The notes: generated by a model not told the origin, from the sequence alone. DNA of 64,000 nt from Microbacterium sp. RURRCA19A (GCF_900156455.1 NZ_FTNQ01000003.1:62001-126000); one strand, 5' to 3'. Counted from the stretch's first letter, positions 46,647-55,643 are shown. Translations and numbers: made by a program.

Positions 46647-48398
46647 ATGACCGACGCCTGCTCCGCCTCCACCCCCGCCCTGCACGACCGGATCGCCCCC
46701 GCGATCGCGGCATCCGGCACGCACATCTCGGGCGCCCCGCGCGACACGGGTCCTCGCGGCGACGGCCGCGCCGACCTCGTCGTGATCGGAGCGATCTCCA
46801 CGGGCGACGCCGACTCGCCGACGGCCGAGGCGATGGTGATCGCGGACGGTCGCATCGTCGGCCTCGGCACGCGCGACGACGTCGAGGGCCTCATCGGTCC
46901 GGGGACGAAGACGCTCCGGCCCGACGGGGTCGTGCTGCCGGGACTCATCGAGCCGCACGCCCACGTCTGGGTGTCTCTGCTGATGCTCGACTGGGTCGAC
47001 GTGTCGCACCCGCGCTGCGCCACCTTCGACGACGTGGTCACCACGCTGAAGACGGCAGCCGGCTCCGGTGCCCCCGGGGAGTACCTGCTCGCGAAGCTCT
47101 TCGACCCCAGCCTGTATCCCGGCGAGCCCGACCTCACCCGCGACATCCTCGATCGCGTCTCCCTCGATCGACCCGTCGTCGTGCTGAATGCCTCGATGCA
47201 CTTCGCCTACGCCAACAGCCGGGCACTCGAAGCCGCGGGCATCACCGACGGCACACCGGTGCCGTCGGGCGGCACGTTCGGGCGCGTCGACGGTCGCCTC
47301 ACGGGCGTGGTGGGCGAAGCCCCGGCGGTCTCGATGCTCCTGGCCGCGCTGCCTCGACCGGATGCCGCCGAGATCGACCGCGGCGTGCGCACGATCCTCA
47401 CCGGGTGGGCGTCCCGCGGCATCACCTCGGTGCGCGAGGCGATGACCGGGACGATCGCCGGGGTCAGCGAGATCGCCCTCCTGCACCGGCTCAACGACAC
47501 CGAACGGCTTCCCGTCCGCGTGTCGACCGCGCAGTTCTCCGCCCTGCCCGGGTTCACGACCCCGCGCGAGGCGGCGGCGGCCTGGCGCGCCGCCGGGGTG
47601 ACGCCCTTCAGCGGAGACGACATGGTGCGCGCGGACGCGTGGAAGGTGGTCGTCGACGGGTCCAACCAGGGCCGCTCCGGGTTCTTCGAGGACCCGTATC
47701 TCGGTCACGACAGCTCCGGTCGCCCCGGTCGCGGCCACGCCAACTGGACCGCCGAGGGTCTCCGGGACGCCCTCTCGACGGGCCTCGACGACGGCTGGCA
47801 GCTCATGATCCACACGAACGGCGACGCCGCCGTGGACCTGGCGCTCACGACGCTCGAGGGTCTCCTCGCGGGGGACTCGCGCGATCTCCGGCACCGGCTC
47901 GAGCACGCCTCCGTGACGACGGACGCGCAGTTGGCCCGGATGGCCGCGGCGGGGGTCTCGCCGAGCTTCCTGATGGACCACGTGCGGTACTGGGGCGCGG
48001 CGTTCCGGGACTCGATCCTCGGTCCGTACCGCGCCGTCCGCCTGGACCGCCTAGCGTCGGCGCTCCGGGCGGGACTGCGGCCGAGCATCCACTCCGACGA
48101 CAACGTCACGACCGCGGACCCCCTGCGCAGCGCGCAGACGGCGGTCCTGCGCCGGCTCGAGGCCGACGGCAGTGTCCTGGGTCCGGACGAGCGCGTCACG
48201 CCGGGGCAGGCCCTCTCCGCGATCACGACGGATGCGGCGTGGCAGATCCACGCCGACGACCGGGGTGTCCTGCGGGTGGGCGCCCGCGCGGACTTCGTGG
48301 TCGCCGACGCCGATCCGTGGAGCTCCGACCCCGAGCGCTGGCACGACATCCGCATCCACGAGACCCGGATCGCCGGTACTCCGGCGTTCTCCGCCTGA
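46647..48398 (+). CDS. amidohydrolase family 3 protein (YtcJ-like)
   Basis: A 583-residue metal-dependent hydrolase: ADLVVIGAISTGDADSP, VIADGRIVGLG, VVLPGLIEPHAHVW (HxH-type EPHAH), the middle-region DGSNQGRSGFFEDPY, QLMIHTNGDAAVDLAL, HRLEHASVTTDAQLARM and PSIHSDDNVTTADP. These match the YtcJ group, whose substrates are mostly unknown amides or cyclic imides. ATG 46647 with GGGAGAACC is chosen; a GTG at 46581 overlapping the previous stop would add 22 residues. It is coupled to an MFS gene by a TGATG junction. Confidence 0.88.
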   Translation: MTDACSASTPALHDRIAPAIAASGTHISGAPRDTGPRGDGRADLVVIGAISTGDADSPTAEAMVIADGRIVGLGTRDDVEGLIGPGTKTLRPDGVVLPGLIEPHAHVWVSLLMLDWVDVSHPRCATFDDVVTTLKTAAGSGAPGEYLLAKLFDPSLYPGEPDLTRDILDRVSLDRPVVVLNASMHFAYANSRALEAAGITDGTPVPSGGTFGRVDGRLTGVVGEAPAVSMLLAALPRPDAAEIDRGVRTILTGWASRGITSVREAMTGTIAGVSEIALLHRLNDTERLPVRVSTAQFSALPGFTTPREAAAAWRAAGVTPFSGDDMVRADAWKVVVDGSNQGRSGFFEDPYLGHDSSGRPGRGHANWTAEGLRDALSTGLDDGWQLMIHTNGDAAVDLALTTLEGLLAGDSRDLRHRLEHASVTTDAQLARMAAAGVSPSFLMDHVRYWGAAFRDSILGPYRAVRLDRLASALRAGLRPSIHSDDNVTTADPLRSAQTAVLRRLEADGSVLGPDERVTPGQALSAITTDAAWQIHADDRGVLRVGARADFVVADADPWSSDPERWHDIRIHETRIAGTPAFSA

Positions 48399-49969
48399 TG
48401 ACCTCCGCGAAAGGGCCCGCCGTGTCCACCTCCCCCTCGTCCGTCCTCTCCTCGCGCGCCAGGCGGTGGGGTCTGCCTCTGCTCGGCGTCCTTGCCGCGA
48501 TCCAGGGGGCGGCCCCCAACGTGGCCGCGACCGCGCTGGTGGGGGCCAGCCGGGGATTGGACATGGTGGCGGGCGATCAAGCGCTGGCGGCCTCGATGCA
48601 GACCCTGGCGATCGCGGCATCCGTCATCAGCACGGGGCTGCTGGCCGACCGCATCGGGCGCCGCCGCATGCTGGTGTGGGCGCTGGCCCTCGCGACGGTC
48701 GGCCAGCTGGTGGTGGGGTTCGCGCCCGTGCCGGCGGTCTACATCGCCGGCCAAGGCCTGTCGGGAGTGGGTCTGGGCGCCGTGTACGCGGCCGCCTTCG
48801 CCTACATCCAGGTGCTCGCCGCGCCCGGTCGTCTTCCCGCCGCGGTGGCGACCTTCGCCGCGGTCTCGGGAGCCTCCTCGGTCGCGATCACCTTCGGCGG
48901 CGGCATGCTGGCCGGCGTCGATTGGCGCACGGCCTTCCTCCTCGTGCCCCTCCTCTCGGTCGTGAGCATCTTCGCCGTCCTGGCCGTCCTGCCCGTCGTG
49001 CCCCCCAGCGTCTCCGAGCCGCGCGATGTCGTGGGGCAGGTGCTCCTCGTCCTGGGTATGGTCACCTTCCTCTACGGCGTGTCCCAGTTCGCCACGTCGC
49101 TGACCTCGCCCCTCACCTGGGCGCTGACGGCGGCGGGAATCGCGGTGCTGGCCCTCGCGGCGTGGACGCAGACGCGTGTGCGCCATCCGTTCTTCCCGGT
49201 GTCCTTGTTCCGGCGTCCGTCGTTCCTCGCGGCGCTGTGCGCCGGGTTCGTCTTCAACTTCGGCGTCGCGGCATCCTTCCTGCAGCTGACGAACCTCTGG
49301 CAGTACGTGCTGGGCCTGGCGCCGGCCGAGGTCGCCCTGTGGCAGCTGCCGATCACGGTCACCTCGATCGCGGGCGCCGTCCTGCTCGGGCGACTGATGA
49401 CGCGGGGAATGAGCACACGGACGTCGCTGCTGCTGGGCGGGGTGCTCTCCGCCGCAGGGTTCCTGGCGGGCGCTCTCGCGCGCAACGTCGACAGCCCGGT
49501 GGCGTTCGTCCCGGCGGGGGTGCTGATCGCCCTCGGCGTGACGGCCTCGGCACTGCCGTACGGGACACTCATCCTGAGCGAGGCGCCCGCGGAGTTCTAC
49601 GGTCCCGTGACGAGTTCGCGGACGACGTTCGGTCAGCTCTTCTACTCGCTGGGCACCGCGCTGTCCACCGTCGTCGTCACCCAGGTCACCATCGGCGGGA
49701 TCGTCTCGCGTCTGCGTGCGACGGGCATGAGCGACAGCGACATCACCGCGTCGCTGAACGCCGTGGGGACCTACGCCAAGGACGCGACCCGGCCGTCGGA
49801 GGACGTCTTCGCCGTGGCGGTGGCGGCGTACCGCGACGGCTTCGGACTGCTGATGGTCGGGCTGGCGGTGCTGTGCCTCGGCGTGGGCGTGCTGGGCGCC
49901 TGGCTCGTGTCCCGTGCCGGCCGGTCCGCGCCGGCCGCGGCCGCTCCCGCCCCCGAGGTGCCGGTGTGA
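48398..49969 (+). CDS. MFS transporter (DHA2-like)
   Basis: A 523-residue transporter with about 14 helices; motif A is GLLADRIGRRRMLVWA. It opens near WGLPLLGVLAAIQGAAPNVA. It resembles DHA2 drug exporters, but the hydrolase immediately upstream (one-base overlap) suggests it may handle that enzyme's substrate or product. An alternative start is GTG 48422 with a GAAAGGG site. The convergent MarR gene ends 10 bp away. Confidence 0.88.
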   Translation: MTSAKGPAVSTSPSSVLSSRARRWGLPLLGVLAAIQGAAPNVAATALVGASRGLDMVAGDQALAASMQTLAIAASVISTGLLADRIGRRRMLVWALALATVGQLVVGFAPVPAVYIAGQGLSGVGLGAVYAAAFAYIQVLAAPGRLPAAVATFAAVSGASSVAITFGGGMLAGVDWRTAFLLVPLLSVVSIFAVLAVLPVVPPSVSEPRDVVGQVLLVLGMVTFLYGVSQFATSLTSPLTWALTAAGIAVLALAAWTQTRVRHPFFPVSLFRRPSFLAALCAGFVFNFGVAASFLQLTNLWQYVLGLAPAEVALWQLPITVTSIAGAVLLGRLMTRGMSTRTSLLLGGVLSAAGFLAGALARNVDSPVAFVPAGVLIALGVTASALPYGTLILSEAPAEFYGPVTSSRTTFGQLFYSLGTALSTVVVTQVTIGGIVSRLRATGMSDSDITASLNAVGTYAKDATRPSEDVFAVAVAAYRDGFGLLMVGLAVLCLGVGVLGAWLVSRAGRSAPAAAAPAPEVPV

Positions 49970-49979
49970 GCCGCGCGGG

Positions 49980-50471
49980 TCAGACCCCGAGCGCTTCCCC
50001 CCACGCGCGGAGCAGGGTTTCCAGGTCGGCGCGCTGACCGGGGCCGAGACCGGCGAGGAGTCGTTGCTCGTTGCGCACGTGCGCGGCGAACGCCTCATCG
50101 ATGACGCGGACGCCCGTGGACGTCAGGGCGACGATGCGTCCGCGGCCGTCGTCGTCGTCACCCCGGCGGACGACGAGCCCGGATGCCACGAGCCGGTCGA
50201 CGCGCTTGGTCACGGCACCGGTGGTGACCATGGTGGTGCGGGCGAGCTCGCCGGCCGCGCACGCGTACGGCTCGCCCCGGCGACGGAGGGCGGCGAGCAG
50301 GTCGAACTCACCCTCGCCCAGCCCGTGATCGCGGTAGACGCGGAGGAGTTCCTCGCGCAGCCGGTCGGCGACGCGGTGCAGGCGGCCGATGACCTGCAGG
50401 GGCGAGACGTCGAGGTCGGGGCGCTCGTCGCGCCACTGCGCGACGATGCGGTCCACGCGGTCGTCGTTCAC
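49980..50471 (-). CDS. MarR-family repressor, divergent from EamA exporter
   Basis: A 163-residue winged-helix regulator from GTG 50471. Features are VSPLQVIGRLHRVADRLRE, AGELARTTMVTTGAVTKRVD (recognition helix) and the wing RGDDDDGRGRIVALTSTG. The 30-bp gap to the divergent EamA gene contains a 20-base palindrome, so it most likely represses both genes. It resembles the first MarR protein (2538-3035). Confidence 0.92.
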   Translation of the reverse strand: MNDDRVDRIVAQWRDERPDLDVSPLQVIGRLHRVADRLREELLRVYRDHGLGEGEFDLLAALRRRGEPYACAAGELARTTMVTTGAVTKRVDRLVASGLVVRRGDDDDGRGRIVALTSTGVRVIDEAFAAHVRNEQRLLAGLGPGQRADLETLLRAWGEALGV

Positions 50472-50480
50472 ACCCCCACT

Positions 50481-50516
50481 TTACCTTCCTCGGAAGCTAA
50501 TATGTCTTCCATGGAA
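50481..50516. promoter_or_regulatory. MarR operator: two TTCC-N2-GGAA sites 21 bp apart
   Basis: Site 1 is the near-perfect 20-base palindrome TTACCTTCCTCGGAAGCTAA (50481-50500). Site 2 is TTCCATGGAA (50507-50516). The TTCC half-sites are 21 bp apart, so they lie on the same face of the helix. Site 1 covers the EamA ribosome-binding region and lies just before the MarR start; site 2 falls in the first EamA codons. Confidence 0.75.
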
Positions 50517-51425
50517 AATAGATGGCGTGCCGTCGCGATCACCGCGGTCGCCCCCATCGCGTGGGGGGCGACGTACGTCGTCACGCGGCACCTGCTCCCC
50601 GCCGACTCCCCCCTCTGGGGGGCGGCGCTGCGCGCACTCCCGGCCGGAGTCCTGCTGTGGCTCCTCGCCCGCCGGATGCCGCACGGGGCCTGGTGGTGGA
50701 AGGCGCCCCTGCTCGGGGCGCTCAACTTCGGCGGCTTCTTCGTCCTCGTCTACGTCGCGGCGCAGCTCCTGCCGTCGTCGGTGGCCGCGTCCATCATGGC
50801 GCTGGCCCCGCTGGCCCTCGCCGGTCTCGCGTGGCCGCTCCTGCGGCAGCGCCCGACGACGCGGTGGGCGATCGGGTCCGTCCTCGGCATCGCCGGAGTG
50901 GTGCTCATCGTCGGGCTCGGCGCCGAAGGCGTCTCGACCGCCGGGGTCGTGGCATCCGCGATCGCTCTCCTGTCGTCGTCGCTCGGGGCGATCCTGACGA
51001 CCCGCTGGCGGGACGACACCCCTCTCCTCGCGACGACGTCGTGGCAGCTCACCGCCGGGGGGACCGCGCTGATCGTCGTCGCCGCGCTCGTCGAGGGCGC
51101 GCCGCCGACAGTGGATGCCGCGGGCGTCATCGCCTACGCCGCGATCGCGGTCGTGGCCACGGCTCTCGCCTTCGTGTGCTGGTTCACCGGACTCCGGCTC
51201 CTGCCCGCGGGGACGGTCGGGCTCATCGGCCTGCTCAACCCGGTGACCGGAGTCCTGCTCGGCATCGCGATCGGCGGCGAGTCGCTCGGCGTCGGCCAGG
51301 TCGTCGGCATCGTCGCGGTGCTCGCCGCCATCGCCGTCTCCCGTCCCCGACACACGCGCGTGAGGGGTCGATCCCTGTCGCCCGCGAGCGATCCAGGCGA
51401 CAGAGATCGACCCCTCTCGCAGTGA
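50502..51425 (+). CDS. EamA/DMT-family exporter
   Basis: A 307-residue, ten-helix drug/metabolite transporter with two EamA repeats: VAPIAWGATYVVTRHLLPAD and ALNFGGFFVLVYVAAQLLP in the first, SSLGAILTTRWRDD and VCWFTGLRLLPAGTVGLIGL in the second. ATG 50502 has GGAAG upstream; ATG 50511 is possible. The last about 25 residues (RPRHTRVRGRSLSPAS ...) are basic and non-hydrophobic, and are encoded by a palindromic element. It is controlled by the divergent MarR gene, so it may export an amino acid, dye or drug. Confidence 0.9.
   Translation: MSSMENRWRAVAITAVAPIAWGATYVVTRHLLPADSPLWGAALRALPAGVLLWLLARRMPHGAWWWKAPLLGALNFGGFFVLVYVAAQLLPSSVAASIMALAPLALAGLAWPLLRQRPTTRWAIGSVLGIAGVVLIVGLGAEGVSTAGVVASAIALLSSSLGAILTTRWRDDTPLLATTSWQLTAGGTALIVVAALVEGAPPTVDAAGVIAYAAIAVVATALAFVCWFTGLRLLPAGTVGLIGLLNPVTGVLLGIAIGGESLGVGQVVGIVAVLAAIAVSRPRHTRVRGRSLSPASDPGDRDRPLSQ
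51362..51416. repeat. palindrome with 21-base arms and 13-base loop at the end of the EamA gene
   Basis: Arms 51362-51382 (GAGGGGTCGATCCCTGTCGCC) and 51396-51416 are complementary but for one position, which is C.A in plus-strand RNA and a G.U wobble in minus-strand RNA. The loop is 51383-51395. It ends nine bases before the EamA stop and 11 bases before the convergent DUF4097 stop, so it can act as a two-way terminator. Confidence 0.82.
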
Positions 51426-51426
51426 C

Positions 51427-52248
51427 TCACGTCGTGCGGAGCGTCACCGACCCGAGAGTCGCCTGCACCTCGACGCGGGGCGTCGCGGTGGGCGACGTCT
51501 GCAGGCTGCTGTCGATCGACCCCGGCCCCTCGCTGGACAGGCGGTAGGTCGCATCCGGGAGGCCGATATCGGCCGAGCCCGCGGTCACATCGACGCGCGT
51601 GCGCGCCGGCGCCCCACCCGTCAGATCGGCGGTGAGATCACCGCCGGTGACCTCGAACGTCGCCGCGTCGACACCGTCGACGTCGGCCGTGACCGACCCG
51701 CCCGCCACCGCGAGACTCAGCGCGCTCGCCGCCCCCGAGACCGTCGCACTCCCGCCCGAGACCGTCACGTCGACGTCGCCGTAGTCTCCGCTGAGATCGA
51801 TCGATCCCCCGGCGACCTCGACGTGGAGGCCCAGGTCCTGCCGCCCCAGCTCGCGCGGAAGGGTGAGCGTCGCCTGCGACCCCGAGCCCCAGTCCGCGAA
51901 CGACCGGCGCGGAGACGACACGTGCAGGGTGTCGCCCCGACGTTCGAGCGTCCACGCCCCCACGCCTCCGCCGTCGAGTTCCGCCTCCGACACGTCGTCG
52001 TAGACGATGCGCAGGGCACCGCCCGCGACGTCCACGTCGAGGTCGCGGATCCCCGCGACGTCGTTCTGCTGGACCGGTGCGCCGAGCGACATCGCGCTGA
52101 GGTCCCGGACGGCCGTGAGGCCGGTGCTGAGGAGCGTGCCGGCGATCACGCATCCGCCGACGACGATCGTGCCGATCGAGACCGCGAGGGCCCCCTTCGC
52201 ACGGCGCGGCGGGGTGGGTTTCGGATCGACGGGATTCTGGACGCTCAT
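51427..52248 (-). CDS. DUF4097-type membrane-anchored beta-repeat protein
   Basis: A 273-residue protein: basic N-terminus with Pro (VDPKPTPPRRAKG), one helix (ALAVSIGTIVVGGCVIAGTLL), then an outer domain of beta-strand repeats with recurring GGS turns (VEVAGGSIDLSGDYGDVDVT, VSGGSATVSGAASALSLAVA, GGSVTADVDG, TGGDLTADLTGG). This is the DUF4097/LiaF-like solenoid. Its ATG overlaps the response-regulator stop (52245-52248). With the kinase and regulator upstream it makes a LiaFSR-like envelope-stress set, in which such proteins modulate the kinase; this role is inferred. Confidence 0.85.
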   Translation of the reverse strand: MSVQNPVDPKPTPPRRAKGALAVSIGTIVVGGCVIAGTLLSTGLTAVRDLSAMSLGAPVQQNDVAGIRDLDVDVAGGALRIVYDDVSEAELDGGGVGAWTLERRGDTLHVSSPRRSFADWGSGSQATLTLPRELGRQDLGLHVEVAGGSIDLSGDYGDVDVTVSGGSATVSGAASALSLAVAGGSVTADVDGVDAATFEVTGGDLTADLTGGAPARTRVDVTAGSADIGLPDATYRLSSEGPGSIDSSLQTSPTATPRVEVQATLGSVTLRTT

Positions 52249-52910
52249 GAGGATGCTCCGGTGGTGTCATGGCCCAGGTGGACCAGGGCGGCGATGACGC
52301 GACGGTTCCCCGTCTCGTCCTGCTCGAGGCCGAGCTTGGTGAAGATCGCGGTGATGTACTTCTCGACACTGGCGGGTGAGACGAACAGCGCCTGGGCGAT
52401 CGCCTGGTTCGATCGCCCCTCGGCGATCAGGGCGAGCACGGCGCGCTCGCGCTCGGTGAGCGCCTGCAAGCGGTCGTCGCGTCGCCGCCGAGCCAGCAGC
52501 TGGCCGACGACCTCGGGGTCGAGGACCGTGGCGCCCCCGGCGATGCGGGCGACCGCGTCGAGGAAGTCGCGGACGTCGGCGACCCGGTCCTTCAGGAGGT
52601 AGCCGAGCGAACCCTGGCCGTCGGCGATGAGGTCGCTGGCGTACTCCTCCTCCACGTACTGGGAGAGGACGAGCACGGCGAGCCCGGGATGCCGCGACCG
52701 CAGGCCGATCGCCGCGCGGATGCCCTCGTCCGTCCACGTCGGCGGCAGCCGTACGTCCAGCACGCACAACTCGGGCGTGGTCTCGACGACCGCGGCCTCG
52801 AGACCCGATGCGTCGGGCAGGGCGGCGACGACCTCGTGGCCGTCGTCGGCGAGGAGGCGGACGAGCCCCTCGCGCAGCAGGACGGAGTCCTCGCAGATCA
52901 GGATGCGCAC
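52245..52910 (-). CDS. NarL/LuxR-family response regulator
   Basis: A 221-residue regulator. The receiver domain (1-125) has the acidic pocket ICEDS, phospho-acceptor CVLDVRLPPTW and Lys in YLLKDRVADV. The LuxR-type helix-turn-helix (about 148-205) has LTERERAVLALIAEGRSNQAIAQALFVSPASVEKYI. GTG 52910 gives the family start VRILICEDS and overlaps the kinase stop by 13 bases. It is phosphorylated by the neighbouring kinase. Confidence 0.94.
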   Translation of the reverse strand: MRILICEDSVLLREGLVRLLADDGHEVVAALPDASGLEAAVVETTPELCVLDVRLPPTWTDEGIRAAIGLRSRHPGLAVLVLSQYVEEEYASDLIADGQGSLGYLLKDRVADVRDFLDAVARIAGGATVLDPEVVGQLLARRRRDDRLQALTERERAVLALIAEGRSNQAIAQALFVSPASVEKYITAIFTKLGLEQDETGNRRVIAALVHLGHDTTGASS

Positions 52911-54205
52911 GGGACCGTCACCTCCACCGAGGTCGGGCCGCCCTGCGGGCTGTCGATACGGGCCGTTCCGCCGGCGGCGGTGACGCGGTTCACGATGCCG
53001 TCGAGGCCCCCGCCGGGCACCACGCGCGCACCGCCCAGGCCGTCGTCCTCGACGCGGGCCCACAGCGACCCGTCGTCACGGACGCGCACGTCCACCCGGC
53101 AGTTCGCGGCCCGCGAGTGCTTCGCGGCGTTGGTCAGCGCTTCCGCGATCGAGAAGTACACCGCGGCCTCGGCGGGACGGCTGCAGCGCCGCGGCAGCCG
53201 CACATCGAGGGTCACCGGGATGTGGGAGCGGGACGCGAGCGCCGAGAGGGCGGCATCCAGTCCTCGATCCTCCAGGACGGACGCGTGGATGCCGCGCGCC
53301 AACTGCCGGAGTTCGGTGATCGCCGACTTCGTCGAGGCGTGCGCCTCGGCCACGAGCGCCTTGGCGGCCTCGGGGTCGTCGTCGATCTTGGTCTGGGCCA
53401 GGCCCAACGTCATCCCGATGGAGACCAGTCTCGGCTGCACACCGTCGTGGAGGTCGCGTTCGATGCGGGTGCGCTCGACCTCGGCGGCGCGCACGGCGCC
53501 GGCGCGGCGGGTGTCGGACGTGCGTGCCTGCTCCTCCAGCAGCGCCTCCCGCGACGGCACGAGGATCGCTCGGGCGAGCACGCCGTGCAACAGGCCCAGC
53601 CCGATGACGGCCCCCGTGGCGACGAGCGCGACGAGACCTCCGACGAGCGGGGCCCCCGCGCCCTCGAGCCGGAACAGGCCGAACAGCGCGGCGTGCGCCC
53701 ACCCGAAGAGCGGGCTGATCACCAGCGCGAGCCCCCACGCGACGGCTCCGACGAGCAGCAGCGTGACGAGCCCGAGCACCGTCGACACGGTGAACGACGC
53801 CACCGCCCGCCACTGGCGGAGGTCGATCGCCTGCAGCCAGATCGTGTGCAGCACACCGACGAACCCGGGCTTCGGGCTCCGTCGCGGGCGCAGCGCCGGC
53901 AGATCGAAGCCGTACAGACCGTCGAGGCGGGCCTGCTCGAACCAGGCCACCCCGAACAGCGCGTAGACCAGTCCGGCGAGGAGGACCGCACCGATGAGGA
54001 CCGCGAACAGCAGCCCGACGCCCGCACCGAGCAGACCGAAGAGCCCGCCGAAGACGGCCGGACCAATGGCGCCGAGCGCGGCGAGCTGGGCGACGGCGCC
54101 GGCGACCTGGCCGGGCGACGAGACGCGCACCGACCTCCGCGGGACCGCGCCCGGGGGTGCGGGCAGCGTCGGTGGCGAAGGAGGAAGGACGGATGCCGTG
54201 GTCAT
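52898..54205 (-). CDS. two-component sensor histidine kinase (HisKA_3/LiaS-DesK type)
   Basis: A 435-residue membrane kinase. A Pro-rich N-terminus is followed by two hydrophobic blocks with a helix pair each (about 45-95 and 130-210). Then come the coiled dimerisation helix, the H-box IERDLHDGVQPRLVSIGM (His about 248) and the HATPase domain with ALTNAAKHSRA, VEDDGLGG and GGGLDGIVNRV. ATG 54205 is seven bases after a TACCGT -10 box, so the mRNA is probably leaderless; GTG 54214 overlaps that region. First gene of the three-gene leftward unit. Confidence 0.93.
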   Translation of the reverse strand: MTTASVLPPSPPTLPAPPGAVPRRSVRVSSPGQVAGAVAQLAALGAIGPAVFGGLFGLLGAGVGLLFAVLIGAVLLAGLVYALFGVAWFEQARLDGLYGFDLPALRPRRSPKPGFVGVLHTIWLQAIDLRQWRAVASFTVSTVLGLVTLLLVGAVAWGLALVISPLFGWAHAALFGLFRLEGAGAPLVGGLVALVATGAVIGLGLLHGVLARAILVPSREALLEEQARTSDTRRAGAVRAAEVERTRIERDLHDGVQPRLVSIGMTLGLAQTKIDDDPEAAKALVAEAHASTKSAITELRQLARGIHASVLEDRGLDAALSALASRSHIPVTLDVRLPRRCSRPAEAAVYFSIAEALTNAAKHSRAANCRVDVRVRDDGSLWARVEDDGLGGARVVPGGGLDGIVNRVTAAGGTARIDSPQGGPTSVEVTVPCAS

Positions 54206-54212
54206 GGGTTCC

Positions 54213-54218
54213 ACGGTA
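54213..54218 (-). promoter_or_regulatory. -10 element TACCGT, leaderless promoter of the kinase unit
   Basis: In minus-strand reading TACCGT, seven bases, ATG (54205). A 16-base palindrome lies 45 bp further upstream (54263-54278). Confidence 0.5.
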
Positions 54219-54262
54219 GGACCGGGGCGCTCGCCGGTCAGCCGGGGCAGCCCTCGCCGTGA

Positions 54263-54278
54263 TTCGGGTTTTCCCGAA
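54263..54278. promoter_or_regulatory. perfect inverted repeat TTCGGG-TTTT-CCCGAA upstream of the kinase
   Basis: A 6-bp stem around TTTT in the 226-bp gap between the kinase and the first AraC gene. It could bind a dimeric regulator such as the kinase's own partner, or form a small RNA hairpin. No other gene is seen in this gap. Confidence 0.35.
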
Positions 54279-54431
54279 CGCCGCCGCGGGGGATGCCCGC
54301 GGGTCGTGTCGTTCGATTCGCGTCATGTCGCCGTTCGAGCTCACGCAAAACAGGGTCCGCTCGCACGCGGCACGGACGACTCTGGTCATTATTGCGCTCG
54401 GGGTGGCAGAAGAACAGGACGAGGAGCATCC

Positions 54432-55535
54432 ATGCAGGACGCGCACCCCCATCGGGATGACGTTCGTGACGTCGCGCCCGCGCGCCCGGTCGCCGCTGCG
54501 GCGTGGTCCGCACCCCTCGTCGCGTCCACCGTCCTCGCCTCCGGCGGGGCCGGGAACGGTCCCGACCGCTGCTCCCCCCTCAGCACGCCCCTCGACGGCA
54601 TGGAGCAGAACGGTCACCGGCGCTTCGCCCATGCCCCCGGCGCGCCGGCCGATCCGCAGCGGATGCGGGCGTTCGTGGTGCAGACCGGCTTCCGCGTCCT
54701 CGAGGGCGAGCCGGCGCGGCTTTCGCTGCAGTCGGTGGACTTCCCCGCGTACACCATCGCCCACCTCCGGTCGGCGCCCTTCCTGATCGAGTGGCCGCGC
54801 GAGAGCCCGGACGCCCGAAGGCGCGGAGTGTTCGTCTTCGTCAACCGCGGCACGCTCAAACTCAGCGGCAGCGGGACGAACTGGACCGCCGACGGGGGCG
54901 GGCTGTGCATCGTCTTCCCCGGACCGGACCCGGTTCGCATCCGCGGGTGTGGAGAGAACGAGATGATCTTCTTCTCTTTCGACACGAACGAGATCGAACC
55001 GCTCTCCCTGGAGGCCGACGCCATCGGTCGCATCTCCCCGAACTCCCCCGTCTTCCGCGCGTCCTACGCCTACCTCAAGGCGGCGGCGTTCGCCCCCACA
55101 GGGTCTTCCGACGACGCGGAGGAGTCCGGCATCCTGCGCTCTCTCACCCGTGACGTCGCGCGGTCTCTCGTGCTGGCATCCACGACCACCCGCCGCCGCG
55201 ACCGCGTGTTCACCGCCGCGCGCAGCATCATCGCCCAGGAGTATCGGGACCCGCGCTTCTCGCCCACCCGGCTGGCCGCGCGCCTGGGGGTCTCACGGAG
55301 CACGCTCGAGCGCGCCTTCCGGCACAACGCGCTCCACGTCGCGCAGGAGATCCGGCGCCACCGCGCGCACCACGCGATGGCGTTGCTGTCGAGCGACCCG
55401 TCGCTGAGCATCGATCTCATCGCGCGGGCCAGCGGCTTCGGCTCCCGATCGACCCTGAGTCGGGCGTTCCGCGAGATCTACGGCGTCGCGCCCGAGCGCG
55501 CCCGTGGCGTGCACACGACGTCCGTGTCGGCCTAG
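54432..55535 (+). CDS. AraC-family regulator, first of two tandem paralogues
   Basis: A 367-residue regulator with GAGGAG before ATG 54432. An N-terminal Ala-rich extension of about 60 residues precedes a sensor domain (about 80-230) that resembles AraC-binding-like/AraC_N domains (VVQTGFRVLEGEPARLSLQS, GVFVFVNRGTLKLSGSG, NEMIFFSFDTNEIEPLSLEA). The C-terminal AraC DNA-binding domain (about 260-355) has FSPTRLAARLGVSRSTLERA and IARASGFGSRSTLSRAFREI. It is clearly paralogous to the next gene; both may respond to related signals. Effector unknown. Confidence 0.88.
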   Translation: MQDAHPHRDDVRDVAPARPVAAAAWSAPLVASTVLASGGAGNGPDRCSPLSTPLDGMEQNGHRRFAHAPGAPADPQRMRAFVVQTGFRVLEGEPARLSLQSVDFPAYTIAHLRSAPFLIEWPRESPDARRRGVFVFVNRGTLKLSGSGTNWTADGGGLCIVFPGPDPVRIRGCGENEMIFFSFDTNEIEPLSLEADAIGRISPNSPVFRASYAYLKAAAFAPTGSSDDAEESGILRSLTRDVARSLVLASTTTRRRDRVFTAARSIIAQEYRDPRFSPTRLAARLGVSRSTLERAFRHNALHVAQEIRRHRAHHAMALLSSDPSLSIDLIARASGFGSRSTLSRAFREIYGVAPERARGVHTTSVSA

Positions 55536-55643
55536 ACTGCGCACAGCGAGGTGCTTGCGCCGGCCCCGCGCGAAGACCTTCGTCCGAGCCCGACCCACCG
55601 GCCGGCGCTCTCGACGGCGCCCGCATCGCACGAAGACGGCTCC

